A stretch of DNA of 64,000 nt from Meghimatium bilineatum. Taxonomy: Eukaryota; Mollusca; Gastropoda; Stylommatophora; Philomycidae. How positions within the stretch are numbered: position 1 is the stretch's first letter; every line of letters begins with the position of its first letter. The position numbers and the translations under genes were made by a program. Positions 12,261 to 25,700 of the stretch are shown piece after piece. Where the stretch lies: assembly GCA_034231615.1 (NCBI GenBank), contig CM067298.1, forward strand, positions 1,617,834 to 1,681,833. Direction: 5' to 3'. Under the pieces are notes generated by a model that was not told the origin of the DNA, searched no databases, and saw only the letters and a list, made by a program, of their open reading frames with translations.

Positions 12261-12751
12261 GTTTACCGGTGAATTCTTGAAGAGTTGTGATCAACTATCG
12301 AACTGCCATGATGATTATCTGTCAGAACACCTTATTTCTGACTTTCAAAATAATCATCAGTGGGGAATCTTGATTCAGATCAACTGTGTAGGTGTCCAGT
12401 TTTATTTAGTTTCTGTACATATGTATATGGTTTTAGAAATTGATACATTTGTTGATGATGAATATTAAATATTTGGTTCATGTACATTTGTGTTGGCGTT
12501 ACATTTGTATTGATCTGTATGCTAGCGCTTGATGAAACTGATTGATCTTGCTATCTGTCAAACATCTGTAGAATGTTTGATGACTGACGATGATATCAAT
12601 GTACAGATATAATCATCAGACAGAGACTTAGTATAGGCAGAGGTTGAATGCCATGATCTGGTGGAGAGGTTTTGTGGGTCGATTGGTTGGTTGATAAGAA
12701 TAAGTCAATTTTCTTCACGTTGTCTTGTTTTTACAGAAAATCATAATACAG

Positions 12752-12790
12752 CAAACGGGATTTGAACCCGTCACGAGATGGAAGTTGTAG
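12752..12790 (-). mobile_element. Isolated RNA polymerase III B box (tRNA-like)
   Basis: Minus strand has GACGGGTTCAAATCCCGTTT, a perfect T-arm/B box. I could not fold a full tRNA around it, so it is listed as a probable SINE or tRNA relic only. Confidence 0.35.
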
Positions 12791-13339
12791 TTGACAGACA
12801 ACATCAAGAAATGGACATATTAAAATGTGTAGAAGTTTATTGTCTAGTCCAGAGATAGGTGTTGATAGTTACACGCAGAAAGGTCACCACATTGTTGATG
12901 CTGGTCTCTAGCGCTGTCTAGGAAGCACACACACACACGAGAGACCAAATGGTATAAACAGAATATCAGCAGATGTTGTCTTGCTGCATATCTTGATCCG
13001 AACACCTGCTGACTATATCACAAATAAACCAACCAATCAAAAATTAGCATACATCTGTTATTGACAACAAAACAAAATCAATACGTTCCGACAAACCCTT
13101 CCCTTCTGACGTCATAACTCTCGAGGCTTGTTGTGCTGACTTGATTTCACCACGAGTTATCATACAAATGTTCAGTATCTTCTAGATAATGTATAGGATA
13201 TAAACGCTTAGGGTTCCCGTGACTCGCTGCTTAAACACATTCCTGATAGCACTCTGCATGTGCACAGCCTTACAAGTGCAAAGCGTGACGTCAATTGTCT
13301 TCATTCGTTATACTAAGTCATTATCTCCTGCTGTGTGCC

Positions 13340-13860
13340 CCATCCGCGAATCTGTCTCTACCTGCAGTATGCCCATCTTCAAACACATCCATCAGCTGTT
13401 TCTACCTGAAGTATGCCCATCTTCAAACACATCCATCAGCTGTTTCTACCTGAAGTATGCCCATCTTCAAACAATTCCAAGAAATCTTGTGACGCCATGT
13501 GCCTACAGTCATACCCTGATTGTGTGATGGCGAGAGCCTAGTCAAGTCCTACTTGTGTGATGGCGAGTGCCTAGTCAAGTCCTACTTGTGTGATGGCGAG
13601 TGCCTAGTCATGTCCTACTTGTGTGATGACATGCCTACAGTCATGTCCTACTTGTGCGATGGCATGTGCCTACAGTCATGTCCTACTTGTGTGATGACAT
13701 GTGCCTACAGTCATGTCCTACTTGTGTGATGACATGTGGCTACAGTCATGTCCTGATTGTGTGACAGCATGTGCCTACATTAATGTGCTGACTTAGTGAT
13801 GGCATGTGCTTACATTCATGTGCTGACTGAGTGACTGCATGTGCCTACAGTCATGTTATA
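13340..13860. repeat. Two tandem arrays (45 bp x3; 33 bp x about 10)
   Basis: 13350-13475: tatgcccatcttcaaacaca units. 13515-13860: tgtgatgacatgtgcctaca + gtcatgtcctact units. Confidence 0.9.
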
Positions 13861-13869
13861 AAATGCATG

Positions 13870-13995
13870 TGGTGGCGTCTGTGGGTATCACCAATGGTCC
13901 ACTAGACAAACCACCCATGCAACAAAAATACTTAGTAGATGACATGCAGTTATACAGAGGCTCTCTAATGCAAGTTTTGTAGTATGTCATCTATA
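13870..13995 (+). mobile_element. Partial copy of repeat family D
   Basis: Shares caatggtccactagacaaac, cacccatgcaacaaaaa and gtcatctatacaattata with 22660-22795. No coding capacity. 13995-14450 shows nothing else beyond a short CA repeat. Confidence 0.75.
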
Positions 13996-14469
13996 CAATT
14001 ATAGATTATAGTAGTAGAATGTCTTGAGTAGAAGGCTTCTTCAGTAGGCATTGCATTCAGCCAAAGTCTCCTGGGTATGAAAAAAAACTCAGAAAAACCA
14101 CCCTCCTACTGTACATACAAAGTAAGAGATAATCACTCGCAATTCCTGGGGTTCTCAAACAATCAATCAATCATAACTACAAAATGATATGCCAGTGATA
14201 GCAAAATAACAAAACACACACACACGTTTTATTTCCACTTGATACACAGTTGATCATCTGTGTCACAGGTTTCACATTTGGAGATTCAACAAAAACATCA
14301 TGACATTTACACAACATCAGATCTTGAATTTTTTTGTGCACTACACTAAAACTACAAGAAATTAGCATTATTTACTATGCCCCTATAGATTTGAGAACAA
14401 AGTACAGCAACATCTTGAGATAAAGTGCAATTTTTGTGTAGAGGTTCCTGGGGATGATAAATAATCAAA

Positions 14470-14910
14470 CTGTCTGTCAGAGGATATCTGACATGGTGGA
14501 GAGTGCCGCAGTAACAAATTGTCCAAGGATATCTGACATGGTGGAGAGTGCCACAGTAACAAATTGTCCAAGGATATCTGACAATGTGGAGAGTGCCACA
14601 GTAACAAACTGTCAGAAGATATCTGACATGGTGGAGAGTGCAGCAGTAACAAACTGTCATAGGATATCCAGCAAGGTGGAGAGTGCCACAGTAACAAACT
14701 GTCAGAGGATATCTGACATGGTGGAGAGTGTCACAGTAACAAACTGTCATAGGATATCCAGCAAGGTGGAGAGTGCCACAGTAACAAACTGACAGAGGAT
14801 ATCCGACAAGGTGGAGAGTGCCGCAATAACAAACTGACAGAGGATATCCGACAGGGTGGAGAGTGCCGCAGTAACAAAACCAAGAAGAGATAACTATGAT
14901 AGTGTACTGG
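14470..14910. repeat. 45-bp minisatellite inside a dispersed repeat
   Basis: About nine units of aggatatctgacatggtgga + gagtgccacagtaacaaactgtcag. The same unit occurs once at 29915-29950, flanking the 23-bp satellite; both are followed by related sequence (ccaagaag...tagtgtactg / ctaagaag...aatgtattattgttactg). Confidence 0.9.
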
Positions 14911-15079
14911 TAGCTAATATAAGTAACAAATGGTAAAGTTAAATGTAAAAGAGAAAAAAAAAAAAAAAGAAACAAGGACTTTTTTACGCTACATTTCAAT
15001 AGGGACTTTATCAAGAAACAACTACAAACAAAAGGTGATTGCGACTTTTTCCCTTTGCTCTTCTTTTTCTCTTGTGTCT

Positions 15080-15172
15080 AATGCAGGGTGATGGTGTCAT
15101 GCAGGGAGATGGTCTCATGCAGGGAGATGGTGTCATGCAGGGAGATGGTGTCATGCAGGGAGAAGGTGTCAT
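15080..15172. repeat. 18-bp minisatellite (5-6 copies)
   Basis: Units of atgcagggagatggtgtc. Confidence 0.93.
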
Positions 15173-15734
15173 GAAACCATCTCTTTATATTGATAATTTA
15201 ACAAATGTGTCTGTTTATTTCGTACTTGTGTTTCTTTCTCGATAAAGCTCCCTGTTGGAACGTAATGTACAAAATGTGCTTGTTTCTCTGCTTTTCTTAT
15301 TTCACTTTGACATTATTTTTACTGCTTGTTAGTTACCAGTAAACTATACTACATGACCATAATTGTTATATTTCCTGGGGGGATTATTGTTTGAGCTATG
15401 AATTCCTATCAATGATCTACAAAGCAGAGATGTGCTGAAATGTTCACAAGGATAGATTATGTATACAAAAATCTTAGCACAATCAAATCACTCCTCTGCT
15501 CTTTCAGAGATCTGTTGTTTTAGCATGAATGTTATATGATCTGATCTGGGATATAAAGTTATATGATCTGATCTGGGATATAAAGGTACACAAAAATGGA
15601 GAAAAATCTGGAGAAAACTATACTTGTTTGACAATAATAAACTGTATTTATGTGTGAACTCATCCATTACAAACTAAATAACAACACATTATTACTAATT
15701 ACACCAAATTTGATACAATATTCATTCATTAGGT

Positions 15735-16130
15735 ACCATGCCAGCAGGTATAGGTGATCATGGCTCTCCACAGCTCTCTGTCTCCAGTGTCAGGCTGTTA
15801 AACTAATATTTTCTCACATTGTCACCCTCTGTCTCTGTTGCCTTAAATCTTGCCTGTTGTGACTATGTTTTCCAAACCTACTTGTCTCATTCATAATGAA
15901 GACTGGCTATTTCTTATATTATTGATTAAGTTCCATTTCGTATTTGACTCTTTCAACACCTCCACATTAGTTTTCCTGTTATTTCCAGGTATTCAACATT
16001 CTTCTGTAGAACCACATCTCTATAGCCTCTAATTTCCCACTTTCCTGTTTGTTTATTGTCCTAGACTCACATCCATATTTTAGTATAGGAGTTATATAGC
16101 ACTGCAGGACTCTGTCTATATAGTCACTGG
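15735..16130 (-). pseudogene. LINE ORF2 C-terminal fragment (third family)
   Basis: Minus strand reads ILKYGCESRTINKQESGKLE then AIEMWFYRRMLNTWK, followed by debris resembling ETESCGEP...AGMVP. This matches the YGCESWT...K.LEA.EMWF.RRML block downstream of the RT domain in common metazoan LINEs. Stops and frameshifts throughout. Confidence 0.7.
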
Positions 16131-16507
16131 TACAACACAGCTGTGAGTACAAGTTATATGTTATAATATGAAAGACACCAATGAAGCAACAAAATAATTA
16201 AGACCTTAAATGTCTATTAAATATCTGTTAGGAAAAAAACAAATCAAGTTAAGAGTTATGTCTGCAATTCACATGGGCAAATCATAGGTGCTCCGATCTC
16301 CAGATCAAGAACTCCATCCAATTGTAGCTGCAGACAGTTCCAGTTTAACACTACGGTACTTTATTATGTTTCACTTTATGGGCTGTTGTACGTCAATCTC
16401 ACGCAATCTTGAGAGAGAGACCATGACGTACACATTTCTGAGCGGACAAGTTCCCTTAACATATTCACTATGTTAGATAAATGCAATCATGTACTTATTG
16501 ACACTGC

Positions 16508-16790
16508 TCGCCAGTGTATCATGCTCGCCAGTGTATCATGCTCGCCAGTGTATCAATACAAGAATATCAACATTTAATACATACTACTAGAAAAACTGGT
16601 CTTTCCAAACGCTCAGTGACATTGTCCATATCAATTCTTCAAAGATAACCAACTACCACAGACAATCACAATCAAATCTTATAGAAATCATTACAACAAT
16701 CACAATCAAATCTTATAGAAATCATTACAACAATCACAATCAAATCTTATAGAAATCATTACTACAGACAATCACAATCAAATCTTAGGA
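16508..16790. repeat. Two short tandem repeats
   Basis: 16508-16555: tgctcgccagtgtatca x3. 16640-16785: acaatcacaatcaaatctta + tagaaatcattac x3-4. Confidence 0.9.
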
Positions 16791-16989
16791 GTAGGCATCT
16801 GTGGTCAAGTCGATAGTGATACAAGCAGTAAAAAAAATGACAAGCATGTGTGACCATGGTTAGCTTTGAGCATGGTAATCAGCTTGAAGTATGAGAAGCA
16901 GTTCTCGCGTATGGCTGGAGTACGGCTGACCTACTGCTAGTGCCATGGTTACAGATGTTCACCGTTCAGTAGAAGTGGATAAAAACAAT

Positions 16990-17165
16990 GAACATATTAA
17001 TTACCAATGCCAAACTCAGATATGTTGGGCCACTGGTGCATATAAAAAGGTGACACAGTGTATTTCTGTTTTCTGGACTGTAGCCTGCTGGAAATGTAGT
17101 AGAGACATCCTGAGAGACATTCAATGGAAGTTTGAGAATGAACACCCCAAAAAAATCTTAAGAAA
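16990..17165 (+). mobile_element. Diverged SINE family C copy
   Basis: Carries gttgggccactggtgcatat, actgtagcctgctggaaatg and gaagtttgagaatgaacac in the order seen in the full copies at 57415, 60337 and 42941. The GAAGAAG tail is lost. Confidence 0.65.
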
Positions 17166-17675
17166 ACCATTCTCACAGACTACCATAATCAAAAGCCATG
17201 AATATCGCAACAGAGAAGAAATTGAGAAGTTCTAAGTGCTACAAAAACTAACAAGATTAAATGTCTGTCCCAGTACAGACAGAAAACTACCAGTCCACTT
17301 TGTCCAGACAACTACAGGCAATGTCATCTGTAGCAAGACTCATGGCAAACCTGACAAAAAGAATGTGAAAGTATATAGTACATGGTTAAGTTATTGGCAA
17401 TTTAATATTTATTTTTACTGCAATGTATTGTCTGCGTACAAAATTATGTAGTAATCAAGAAAACTAATTTGACCATGCCATTGGCACAAATAAACACAGA
17501 CTACCGGTTGTAACCACTGAATGGCATAGTAGTAAAATTGCTACGCAATCTTTGAAACAGTAAATTAAACTTTTTTAAAACCTGAACAATATAACACTGC
17601 TATTAGCAAAAATCAAGCATCTTTTACAGATCAGATTTTGTGTACAGCAGATAGCAAATTTGACAAGAAATTCAA

Positions 17676-17990
17676 TTTATAGTAATCTGTTCTAATCCTA
17701 GCAAATCTGTTCTAATCCTAGCAAATCTGTTCTAATCCTAGCAAATCTGTTCCAGTCCTAGCAAATCTGTTCCAGTCCTAGCAAATCTGCTCCAATCCTA
17801 GCAGGTCTGTTCCAATCCTAGCAGGTCTGTTCCAATCCTAGCAGGTCTGTTCCAATCCTAGCAGGTCTGTTCCAATCCTAGCAGGTCTGTTCCAATCCTA
17901 GCAGATCTGTTCCAATCCTAGCAGATCTGTTCCAATCCTAGCAAATCTGTTCCAATCCTAGCAAATCTGTTCCAATCCTAGCAAATCAAG
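17676..17990. repeat. 20-bp minisatellite
   Basis: About 15 units of gcaaatctgttccaatccta with ordered variants: ttctaat, then ttccagt, then ttccaat; aaatc/aggtc blocks. 17190-17676 and 17990-18500 show no gene I can name. Confidence 0.95.
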
Positions 17991-18499
17991 TTGAAATGGA
18001 AGCCATGTGTAGTGAAATTCTTATCGATTGTGTTTCTAATGATGAGGAATTGTTGGGAATTGTGGGTTTTTTTTCCACAGAAGATATTACACATAGGCTA
18101 GTTTCATTATGAAATGACATCTGAAATAATCGGCCTAGACATACTGCTGTGAATATAACTGCGTCATGTATGGGACAAATATTCTTAGACCTAGTGAAGA
18201 ACAGATCGATAAGGTTAGTGAAATCTACCCATTTTATTTATTTTCACAGATGATTGTACAATTATTCCTAGAAATTTAACAGCAATTTATCAGAGGTGCC
18301 ATGCATCAGACAAGTATAGTTAAATGAGTCAGATATTTTATTCATTGTTCATCTTCATCACCTTCTCATATATCATACACATAAAAACATAACGTTATTA
18401 GATTCATTATTCAATTCTTTATTTCCACCAAAAATGTATTTAGAAGTCTGTATTTAGAATTTTCTGTGGTATTTATTTATGTTTAGTGGCAACACTGAT

Positions 18500-18985
18500 T
18501 TTTACGGACACCGCCAGGAAGGTAGGTTTCTACCTATGACACCACCAGAAAGGTAGGTTTCTACCTATGCACTGCTTTGAGCCACTGCAGCCAAGATAGG
18601 GTTCATTGTGCTCATTCCCCGCCATCAATTGCCTATAGGTTATTTTCTATGGCTCCAGGCATGCAACCAAACGTTCAAGGCAAACGGCGTGTCACGTCCT
18701 GAGTCACTATGCCACTATGATGAGCCTCAGCCATTGGAAAACAGTGCAGTAAGTTTCCCCCTTCCCAGTGTTGCACAGTACATCTCTGACTCCCTTCCAA
18801 TCACAAAGAGTACATGCATATATACTAATAACAATGCATATAAAAAAACAAAAAATGCAACAAACATCAAATGAAAAGCATAATTGTAAAGATGATATAT
18901 GCTACACAGCTTCCATGAGAGCCTCAAAGGCTTGTCATCTACTAAGTTTTATGTTGCATGGGTGGTTTGTCTAGTGGTCCATTGG
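18500..18985 (-). mobile_element. Repeat family D, inverted copy
   Basis: Reverse complement of 22660-23150 (shared: aggtaggtttctacctat, gttcattgtgctcattcccc, ggcatgcaaccaaa, gtttgtctagtggtccattg). About 4 kb from the plus copy, which directly precedes a LINE endonuclease ORF, so D may be a LINE 5' UTR or a passenger of it. Confidence 0.75.
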
Positions 18986-19104
18986 TGAGACCCACAGATG
19001 CAACCGCATACATTTAAAACTTTTATACTAACAAAAACTACAAAAAGAAAAAAATATTATAATGCACAGAGATTAAAAAATTTATGGAATGAAGATGCCT
19101 TTCA

Positions 19105-19592
19105 ACCCTAGAATACTTGAGGTAATTGTTAAACTCTAGAATACTTGCATTAATTTTTAAAACCCTAGAATACTTGAGGTAGTTGTTAAACTCTAGAATA
19201 CTTGAGGTAATTGTTAAACTCTAGAATACTTGCATTAATTTTTAAAACCCTAGAATACTTGAGGTAATTGTTAAAACCCTGGAATACTTGAGGTAATTGT
19301 TAAACTCTAGAATACTTGAGGTAATTGTTCAACTCTAGAATACTTGCATTAATTTTTAAAACCCTAGAATACTTGAGGTAATTGTTAAACCCTAGAATAC
19401 TTGCAGTAATTGTTAAACCCTAGAATACTTGCAGTAATTGTTAAAACCCAAGAATACTTGCAGTAACTGTTAAAAACCTAGAATACTTGCAGTAATTGTT
19501 AAACCCTAGAATAATTGCAGTAATTGTTAAACCCTAGAATAATTGCAGTAATTGTTAAACCCAAGAATATGTGCAGTAATTGTTCAAAATAC
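19105..19592. repeat. 28-bp minisatellite in the KCTD9 3' UTR
   Basis: About 17 units of ttgttaaaccctagaatact + tgcagtaa ending about 15 nt from the KCTD9 stop codon. Confidence 0.95.
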
Positions 19593-19606
19593 CTGAATTC
19601 TACTGT

Positions 19607-19729
19607 TTATCCATCTCCAACAGTCTGTGTCATGTGCAGCGGATGTAACATCAGCTCAAATGTGGCACCCTTTAAATTTGCCCCTCGGAGATTTGCTTCT
19701 TGAAGGTCACAACCAGTCAGATCACAATT
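19607..19729 (-). CDS. KCTD9: KCTD9 coding exon 12 (aa 345-384, stop)
   Basis: Acceptor gatag; [20 protein letters not shown], then [20 protein letters not shown] and TAA (19609-19607). Human ends ...TPLHMSQSVR, so this C-terminus is 2-3 residues longer. The 3' UTR begins with a 28-bp minisatellite about 16 nt after the stop. No polyadenylation site was assigned. Confidence 0.94.
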   Translation of the reverse strand, partial: NCDLTGCDLQEANLRGANLKGATFELMLHPLHMTQTVGDG

Positions 19730-22700
19730 CTATCAGTTTATAAACGTACATTTCAGTAGATATTGCTTATTGCTATATGCAACATAACAGACAGCAACAT
19801 CTTTATTTCTCAAGTTATCACTTCACATCCATCATCAACATGGATCACACAGTTTGTGTGTCTTATCTTATCTATGTTCCTTCATCTCTGAATATATGGT
19901 ACATAGGACAGAAACAAGAGATCTCTGGTTCTATCTATGTTCCTTCAACTCTGAATATATGGTACATAGGACAGAAACAAGAGCTCTCCAGTTCGAGCGA
20001 TGTGATGCTACTGTTTGTCATTTGTGCATGTTGTTGAGACCCACAGTCACCCTCTTTGACGTTTGTTCTGCTTAAAGGCTCTCTTCATTCTTCATATTCT
20101 TCTTTTCCGTTTGCCATATGGCACCATTTTAATGCTTGTAGTGACAGTCTGTTTTCATTCATTCTAAGCAAATGTCCGATATAAGTGCACTGTTTTATTC
20201 TTATTGTTAAAGAAACATATTGATATTTGATACCTTCTCTTACTTGCTTGTTTGACTTGAATTCTTCCCAACCAATATTTAAGAAATTTCTAAGACATTT
20301 ATTTTCAAATGAATTAAATTTCTTCTCCAGTGATTCTGTTATTTTCCAATATTCTCAACCATACGTTAATGTGTTTTATTATAGTGCAACACTAATACAA
20401 TTGTCTGGAAAGATGGAAAGTTGTTTACTATCACTTCACATCGATGACATATTTAATCATAGCACATCAAATGTTATACATGACATTTCGAATTCATCAA
20501 ATCGTTATTTAGACCATGAATAGAAAAAAGGAAAAAGTTTTTTTTTAATGAAGTAGCTTCAAAAAGTTCCAGGAATTAGTGGTTGAATTAGAAATAAGTA
20601 GCAATAGAATTATTGACACTACATTTCTACAATTGAATTATTGACACTACATTTCTACAATAGAATTATTGACACCACATTTCATTATTGACACCACATT
20701 TCTACAATAGAATTATTGACACCACATTTTTACAATAGAATTATTGACACTACATTTCTACAATATAATTATTGACACTACATTTCTACAATAGAATTAT
20801 TGACACCACATTTCTACAATATAATTATTGACACTACATTTCTACAATAGAATTATAAACATTACATTTCCTTCAAAGCAGTTTCCTTCGGCAACTACAC
20901 ACTTTTGACAACGTTCATACAGCTGGTGGAAACATTCATACAGCTGGTGGAAACATTCATACAGCTGGTGGAAACATTCATACAGCTGGTTGAAACATTC
21001 ATACAGCTGGTGGAAACATTCATACAGCTGGTGGAAACATTCATACAGCTGGTGGAAACATTCATGCAGCTGGTGGAAACATTCATGCAGCTGGTGGAAA
21101 CATTCATACAGCTGGTGGAAACATTCATACAGCTGGTGGAAACATTCATACAGCTGGTGGAAACATTCATACAGCTGGTGGAAACATTCATACAGCTGGT
21201 GGAAACATTCATACAGCTGGTGGAAACATTCATACAGCTGGTGGAAACATTCATGCAGCTGGTGGAAACATTCATACAGCTGGTGGAAACATTCATACAG
21301 CTGGTGGAAACATTCATACAGCTGGTGGAAATATTCATACAGCTGGTGGAAACATTCATACAGCTGGTGGAAACATTCGTGGAAGCCATTCTTTGATGCC
21401 TCTTTCAGCTGTCTTGTTGCATTTGTGATAAATGTCATCTGCATTTTTTGATACCAACACGATCTTCACAGAAACACTTCTGCCCCATACAGACTTGTGA
21501 TGTCTTTATTGGGTATCACCTTATGCTTTATTCAACTTTCTTCGTATCTAAGTTTGACTTCTCAAATAAAACACAGAATTTGACACCTGTATGTTGTTCA
21601 ATCAGGTACATTTTCAACTGTGACGATGCAACTAGCGCAACACACAAACATCTGTATCTTCTCTTCGAGAGTATAAGTGAAGGTCACATCTACCATGTCC
21701 TGTCATCAAGGTCATTACCAACTTCTAAACATATAATCTTCATAACATCACCTTTCACTCAAATACTCGGCACAAATTTCAGGGAATTTCTCCAGGGGGT
21801 TATCTCATAATATTAGTATGGCAATCAGTACACACATTTTATATTTGGATGAGAAAATAACAAATGTAGAATTGAAGAAAATTCTGTAAGTAATTTGTTC
21901 AGGCAGCCAGAGATAACATAAATATAGAACACTGATGACAGTTCAGATGGGATTAACTTGTATACTAACCAACAACATAACACATTCCATTCTCTGGGCT
22001 ACTTCCTGCAAGCCGACAGGAGTTTGAGAGAACGAACAAAGAAAAAAACAAAGAAAAATTTGCTCCAAAGGTTCATATCATAGTTAATCAGTAATAGGTA
22101 ATAACTGCAGCAAATCTGAAATCCAATAGGCAAAACTAGGAAACTGATGACATTTGTTTAATCATCGGAAATATACACGATAACACACAACGTTTCGACC
22201 AAAAGACCTTTATCAAGAACACATTCACAACATAATACAACGAGTAAGAATGACACTGTCCACATTTACATGACAGAACTAAATGGTGTAAATTGAAAAT
22301 AAAATTTTCAATGTTACAGAAAACCCACAGAAATGCACAGTGAGATGGAACTGACCAGTGTTTGAAGAAATGTATCCTTCGTATGCTTCGTACAAAAATG
22401 GTCTATGTAGTTTATGTGTGGCCATTTCTGTGTTGCTGATCTGTCAAGATCAGGAAAACCATCCTCAAAGTGGGACAATGAAAATTCTACAAGAGTGAAA
22501 AACGAAATCACCAGGACAAGTAAATGGCAATTGTGTAGATATCTAATTCAGCAAAACTGAGTGAAAATATAGTTTGTAGAATTTTACACAACAGATTGAA
22601 CAAGAGAGATGGATGGTACCTGCCTGAGTTCCAAGTCTATTAACATGTACCACGCATGGTTTGCGTCTGTGGGTCTCACCAATGGCCCATTAGACAAACC

Positions 22701-25700
22701 ACCCATGCAACAAAAAAACCTAAGTAGATGACATGCCGTTATATTGAGGTTATCTATTATAGAAGTTTCATGGCACGTCATCTATACAATTATGCCTCTC
22801 ATACTTTTAATTTTTTGTTACAATGTATTTTATGCCATGTTGTTTTCTTTTTCTTTATTTGTTTATGTATGCACCCTCTGTGGTTGGGAGAGAGCTAGAG
22901 ATTTGCTGCGCAGCAGTGGAGAGGAGGAAACTGACATCACTGTTATTCCTATGGCTGAGGTCCATCATAGAGGCACCTCTGACTCAGGACGTGACGATCC
23001 TTTTGACTTCAACATTTGGTTGCATGCCTGGAGCAATAGAGAAGTTCGGCATAACCAGTAGTCAAATGGTGGCGGGGAATGAGCACAGTGAACCCTATCT
23101 TGGCTGCAGTGGCTTGGAGCAGTTCATAGGTTGAAACCTTCCTTCCTAGTAGTGTGATAGTTTTTCTCTGGCTCTGGCTCGGGGTGGGACGAAAATCCAC
23201 AGACTCCCCAGCAATATAATGCCAGTACAAAACATACTAATTACAAACGAGATCAGACGTATCCTCGGTTATCAAGGTCCGCGGCAGGCAGCGGGTAACC
23301 AGGCTGCTCTGTCTGAGAAATTAACTACTGGAACGCATCCAAAACATCAGCACAAACACAGACATGCACAATACACAACACAGCAACAACACCTGCACAA
23401 GCACCAAAACATTAAACCCAGAAAACCTCGGAGGGAGAACCAGCAGAGCCAAGATTTTCATAAAACAAAGTCTTCACTTAATATTCTACAACTGAACATC
23501 TGTGGAATAAGAAGAAAAAAACTAGAGCTCGCTAATTTACTACATGCTCATGAGATACATGTGGCCCTCTTACAGGAGACTATACGCAAAGACACTGACC
23601 CATATCTGTCAGGATATACCAGCTATGCCTGTAAGTGTACCAACTGCCGTGGCATAATTACTTATATCAGGAATGACATTCAGGGACAAGTCACCCAACT
23701 AACAGCCAATCCCACAGACATGCAGAAGGTGACCATCTGTCACACTGGAGGAAAATACACAATCTACAACATATACAGACAACATGCAATTTACTTGAAA
23801 TCCATACAACACAATTTATCAAAACAATACTTGCTGGTGACTTTAATGGTCACTCACCCCATTGGAGTTACCAGAACCACAATAAGACAGGAAGATATAT
23901 AGAAGAACTCTGTGAAACAACAAACCTGTCTGTCCTTCAAGATGCAAAGTCTGTACCAACACTTTTGCACAGGAGCCATCTATCTCTCAGTCGACCTGAC
24001 TTGACTATCTGTTCATCTGATATAATAGACGCTTGCTCCCTAGAAATACTTGATGACATTGGAAGTGACCACAGATCAATCCTCACCACCATAACTACAC
24101 CCAACAAAGCATATTTGAAATAGAAAACTCGCTGGAATTTTGGCAAGGCAGATTGGAAACTATTCCAAGAAACATCTGATTTCCTGCTAGGTAAAATCAA
24201 AAGCAATGACATATAAACATTTACTGCAGAGGTGACAAAAGCTATTCTCAATTCAGCATCACAAAGCATCCCAAGGGGCAGTAGGAAATCATACAAACCA
24301 TTCTACAACAAAGAAATGCAAGCTGGAATCCTCGATAAAAAAAAAGCAAGAGAAGCCCTTGAGATCTCACCTTCACAAGAAGCAAAAATCCTGTACAATA
24401 AAATATGTGCCAAAGTAAAACTAATAGTGAAGAAGGCCAAACATGATAAATGGGCAAAAACATGCACAAATTTAGATCTAAGGAAAAAGGGCAGAAAGGC
24501 TTGGGGGCTGATCAATAATTTGTCTGGGAAAAGAAGAACAACAAACGATAAACCTGTGATAGATGGAAACAGAACAATCACCACAGATCAGAAAAAGGCA
24601 GAACATTTAAACCACTTTTTTGCCAGTGTGAACAGAGTAGGGAAGCTGTCCGAGGCTGGCAAGAAGTGTCTGTACCTACTGAAGCAGCAAGAAAAAGTCC
24701 AAACCTCTGGCTCAACCATATTTGATGATGACTTCAGTATGCAGGAACTCCAACAAGGGCTGAAGAAACTAAAGCCAAGAAAGTCTCCTGGACCAGATAA
24801 AATTTATAATGAAATGTTAACACACATGAGCACATCAGGGAAAGAAGTACTCCTTACACTAATAAATATGACCTGGAGAAATGGAAAACTGCCTAAACAT
24901 TGGAGAAATGCTCACATCTTTCCCATCCTGAAAAGTAACAAACCTCCAGATGAACCCAAAAGCTACCGCCCCATATCCCTAACATCATGTCTTGGGAAAT
25001 TAGCAGAAAGAATGGTTATCGCACGACTTTACTGGTTCCTCGAGAGCTCAAACACCCTCTGTCATGAACAGGCTGGCTTCAGAAAAGGCAGTTGCACAGA
25101 AGACCAGCTATTTAGGTTGACACAGAAAATCCATGATGGATTCCAGGAAAACAAACACACTGTAGCCATCTTCTTTGACTTACAACAGGCTTATGATCGA
25201 GTATGGAGAAAGGGTCTTTTGATGAAGATGATTGAGATGGGAATTAGTGGAAAGCTATATAACTGGATAAAATACTTCCTCATTGACAGAACAATCCAGA
25301 CAAAGATAAATGATGCAATTTCATCTAAAGAAGTTCTAGAGGAAGGCTTACCACGGGGTTCTGCTTTAAGCTGCACCCTCTTTCTCATTTACATCAATGA
25401 CCTTACCAAACATATCAAAGCTGAAAAAGCCCTCTATGCTGATGACTTAACAATATGGCAGAGCCATGAGAATGTTGAAAGTGCTGCCAAAAGACTAAAT
25501 GGAGATTTAAAAAGACTACATGAATACTGTCAAACATGGAAGCTAAAAATAAACTGTGAGAAAACTGTCTATACCATCTTTACCAAGAGTCATAAAGTAG
25601 CCAAATAAAATATCAGTCTATGGTTGGATACACAGAAATTGCCAAGAGAAGAACACCCCACATATCTTGGAATCACGCTTGATCGGCAGCTCACTCTCAA

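Noticed and set aside
12752..12790. Functional tRNA gene
   Set aside because: Perfect B box, but no acceptor stem, D-arm or anticodon arm could be paired around it.
21448..21810. Plus-strand 120-codon ORF
   Set aside because: Antisense to the mariner transposase relic, whose minus-strand frames match the family.
22744..23134. Membrane protein ORF of about 105 codons
   Set aside because: Lies wholly in dispersed repeat family D; the inverted copy at 18500 has no matching frame.
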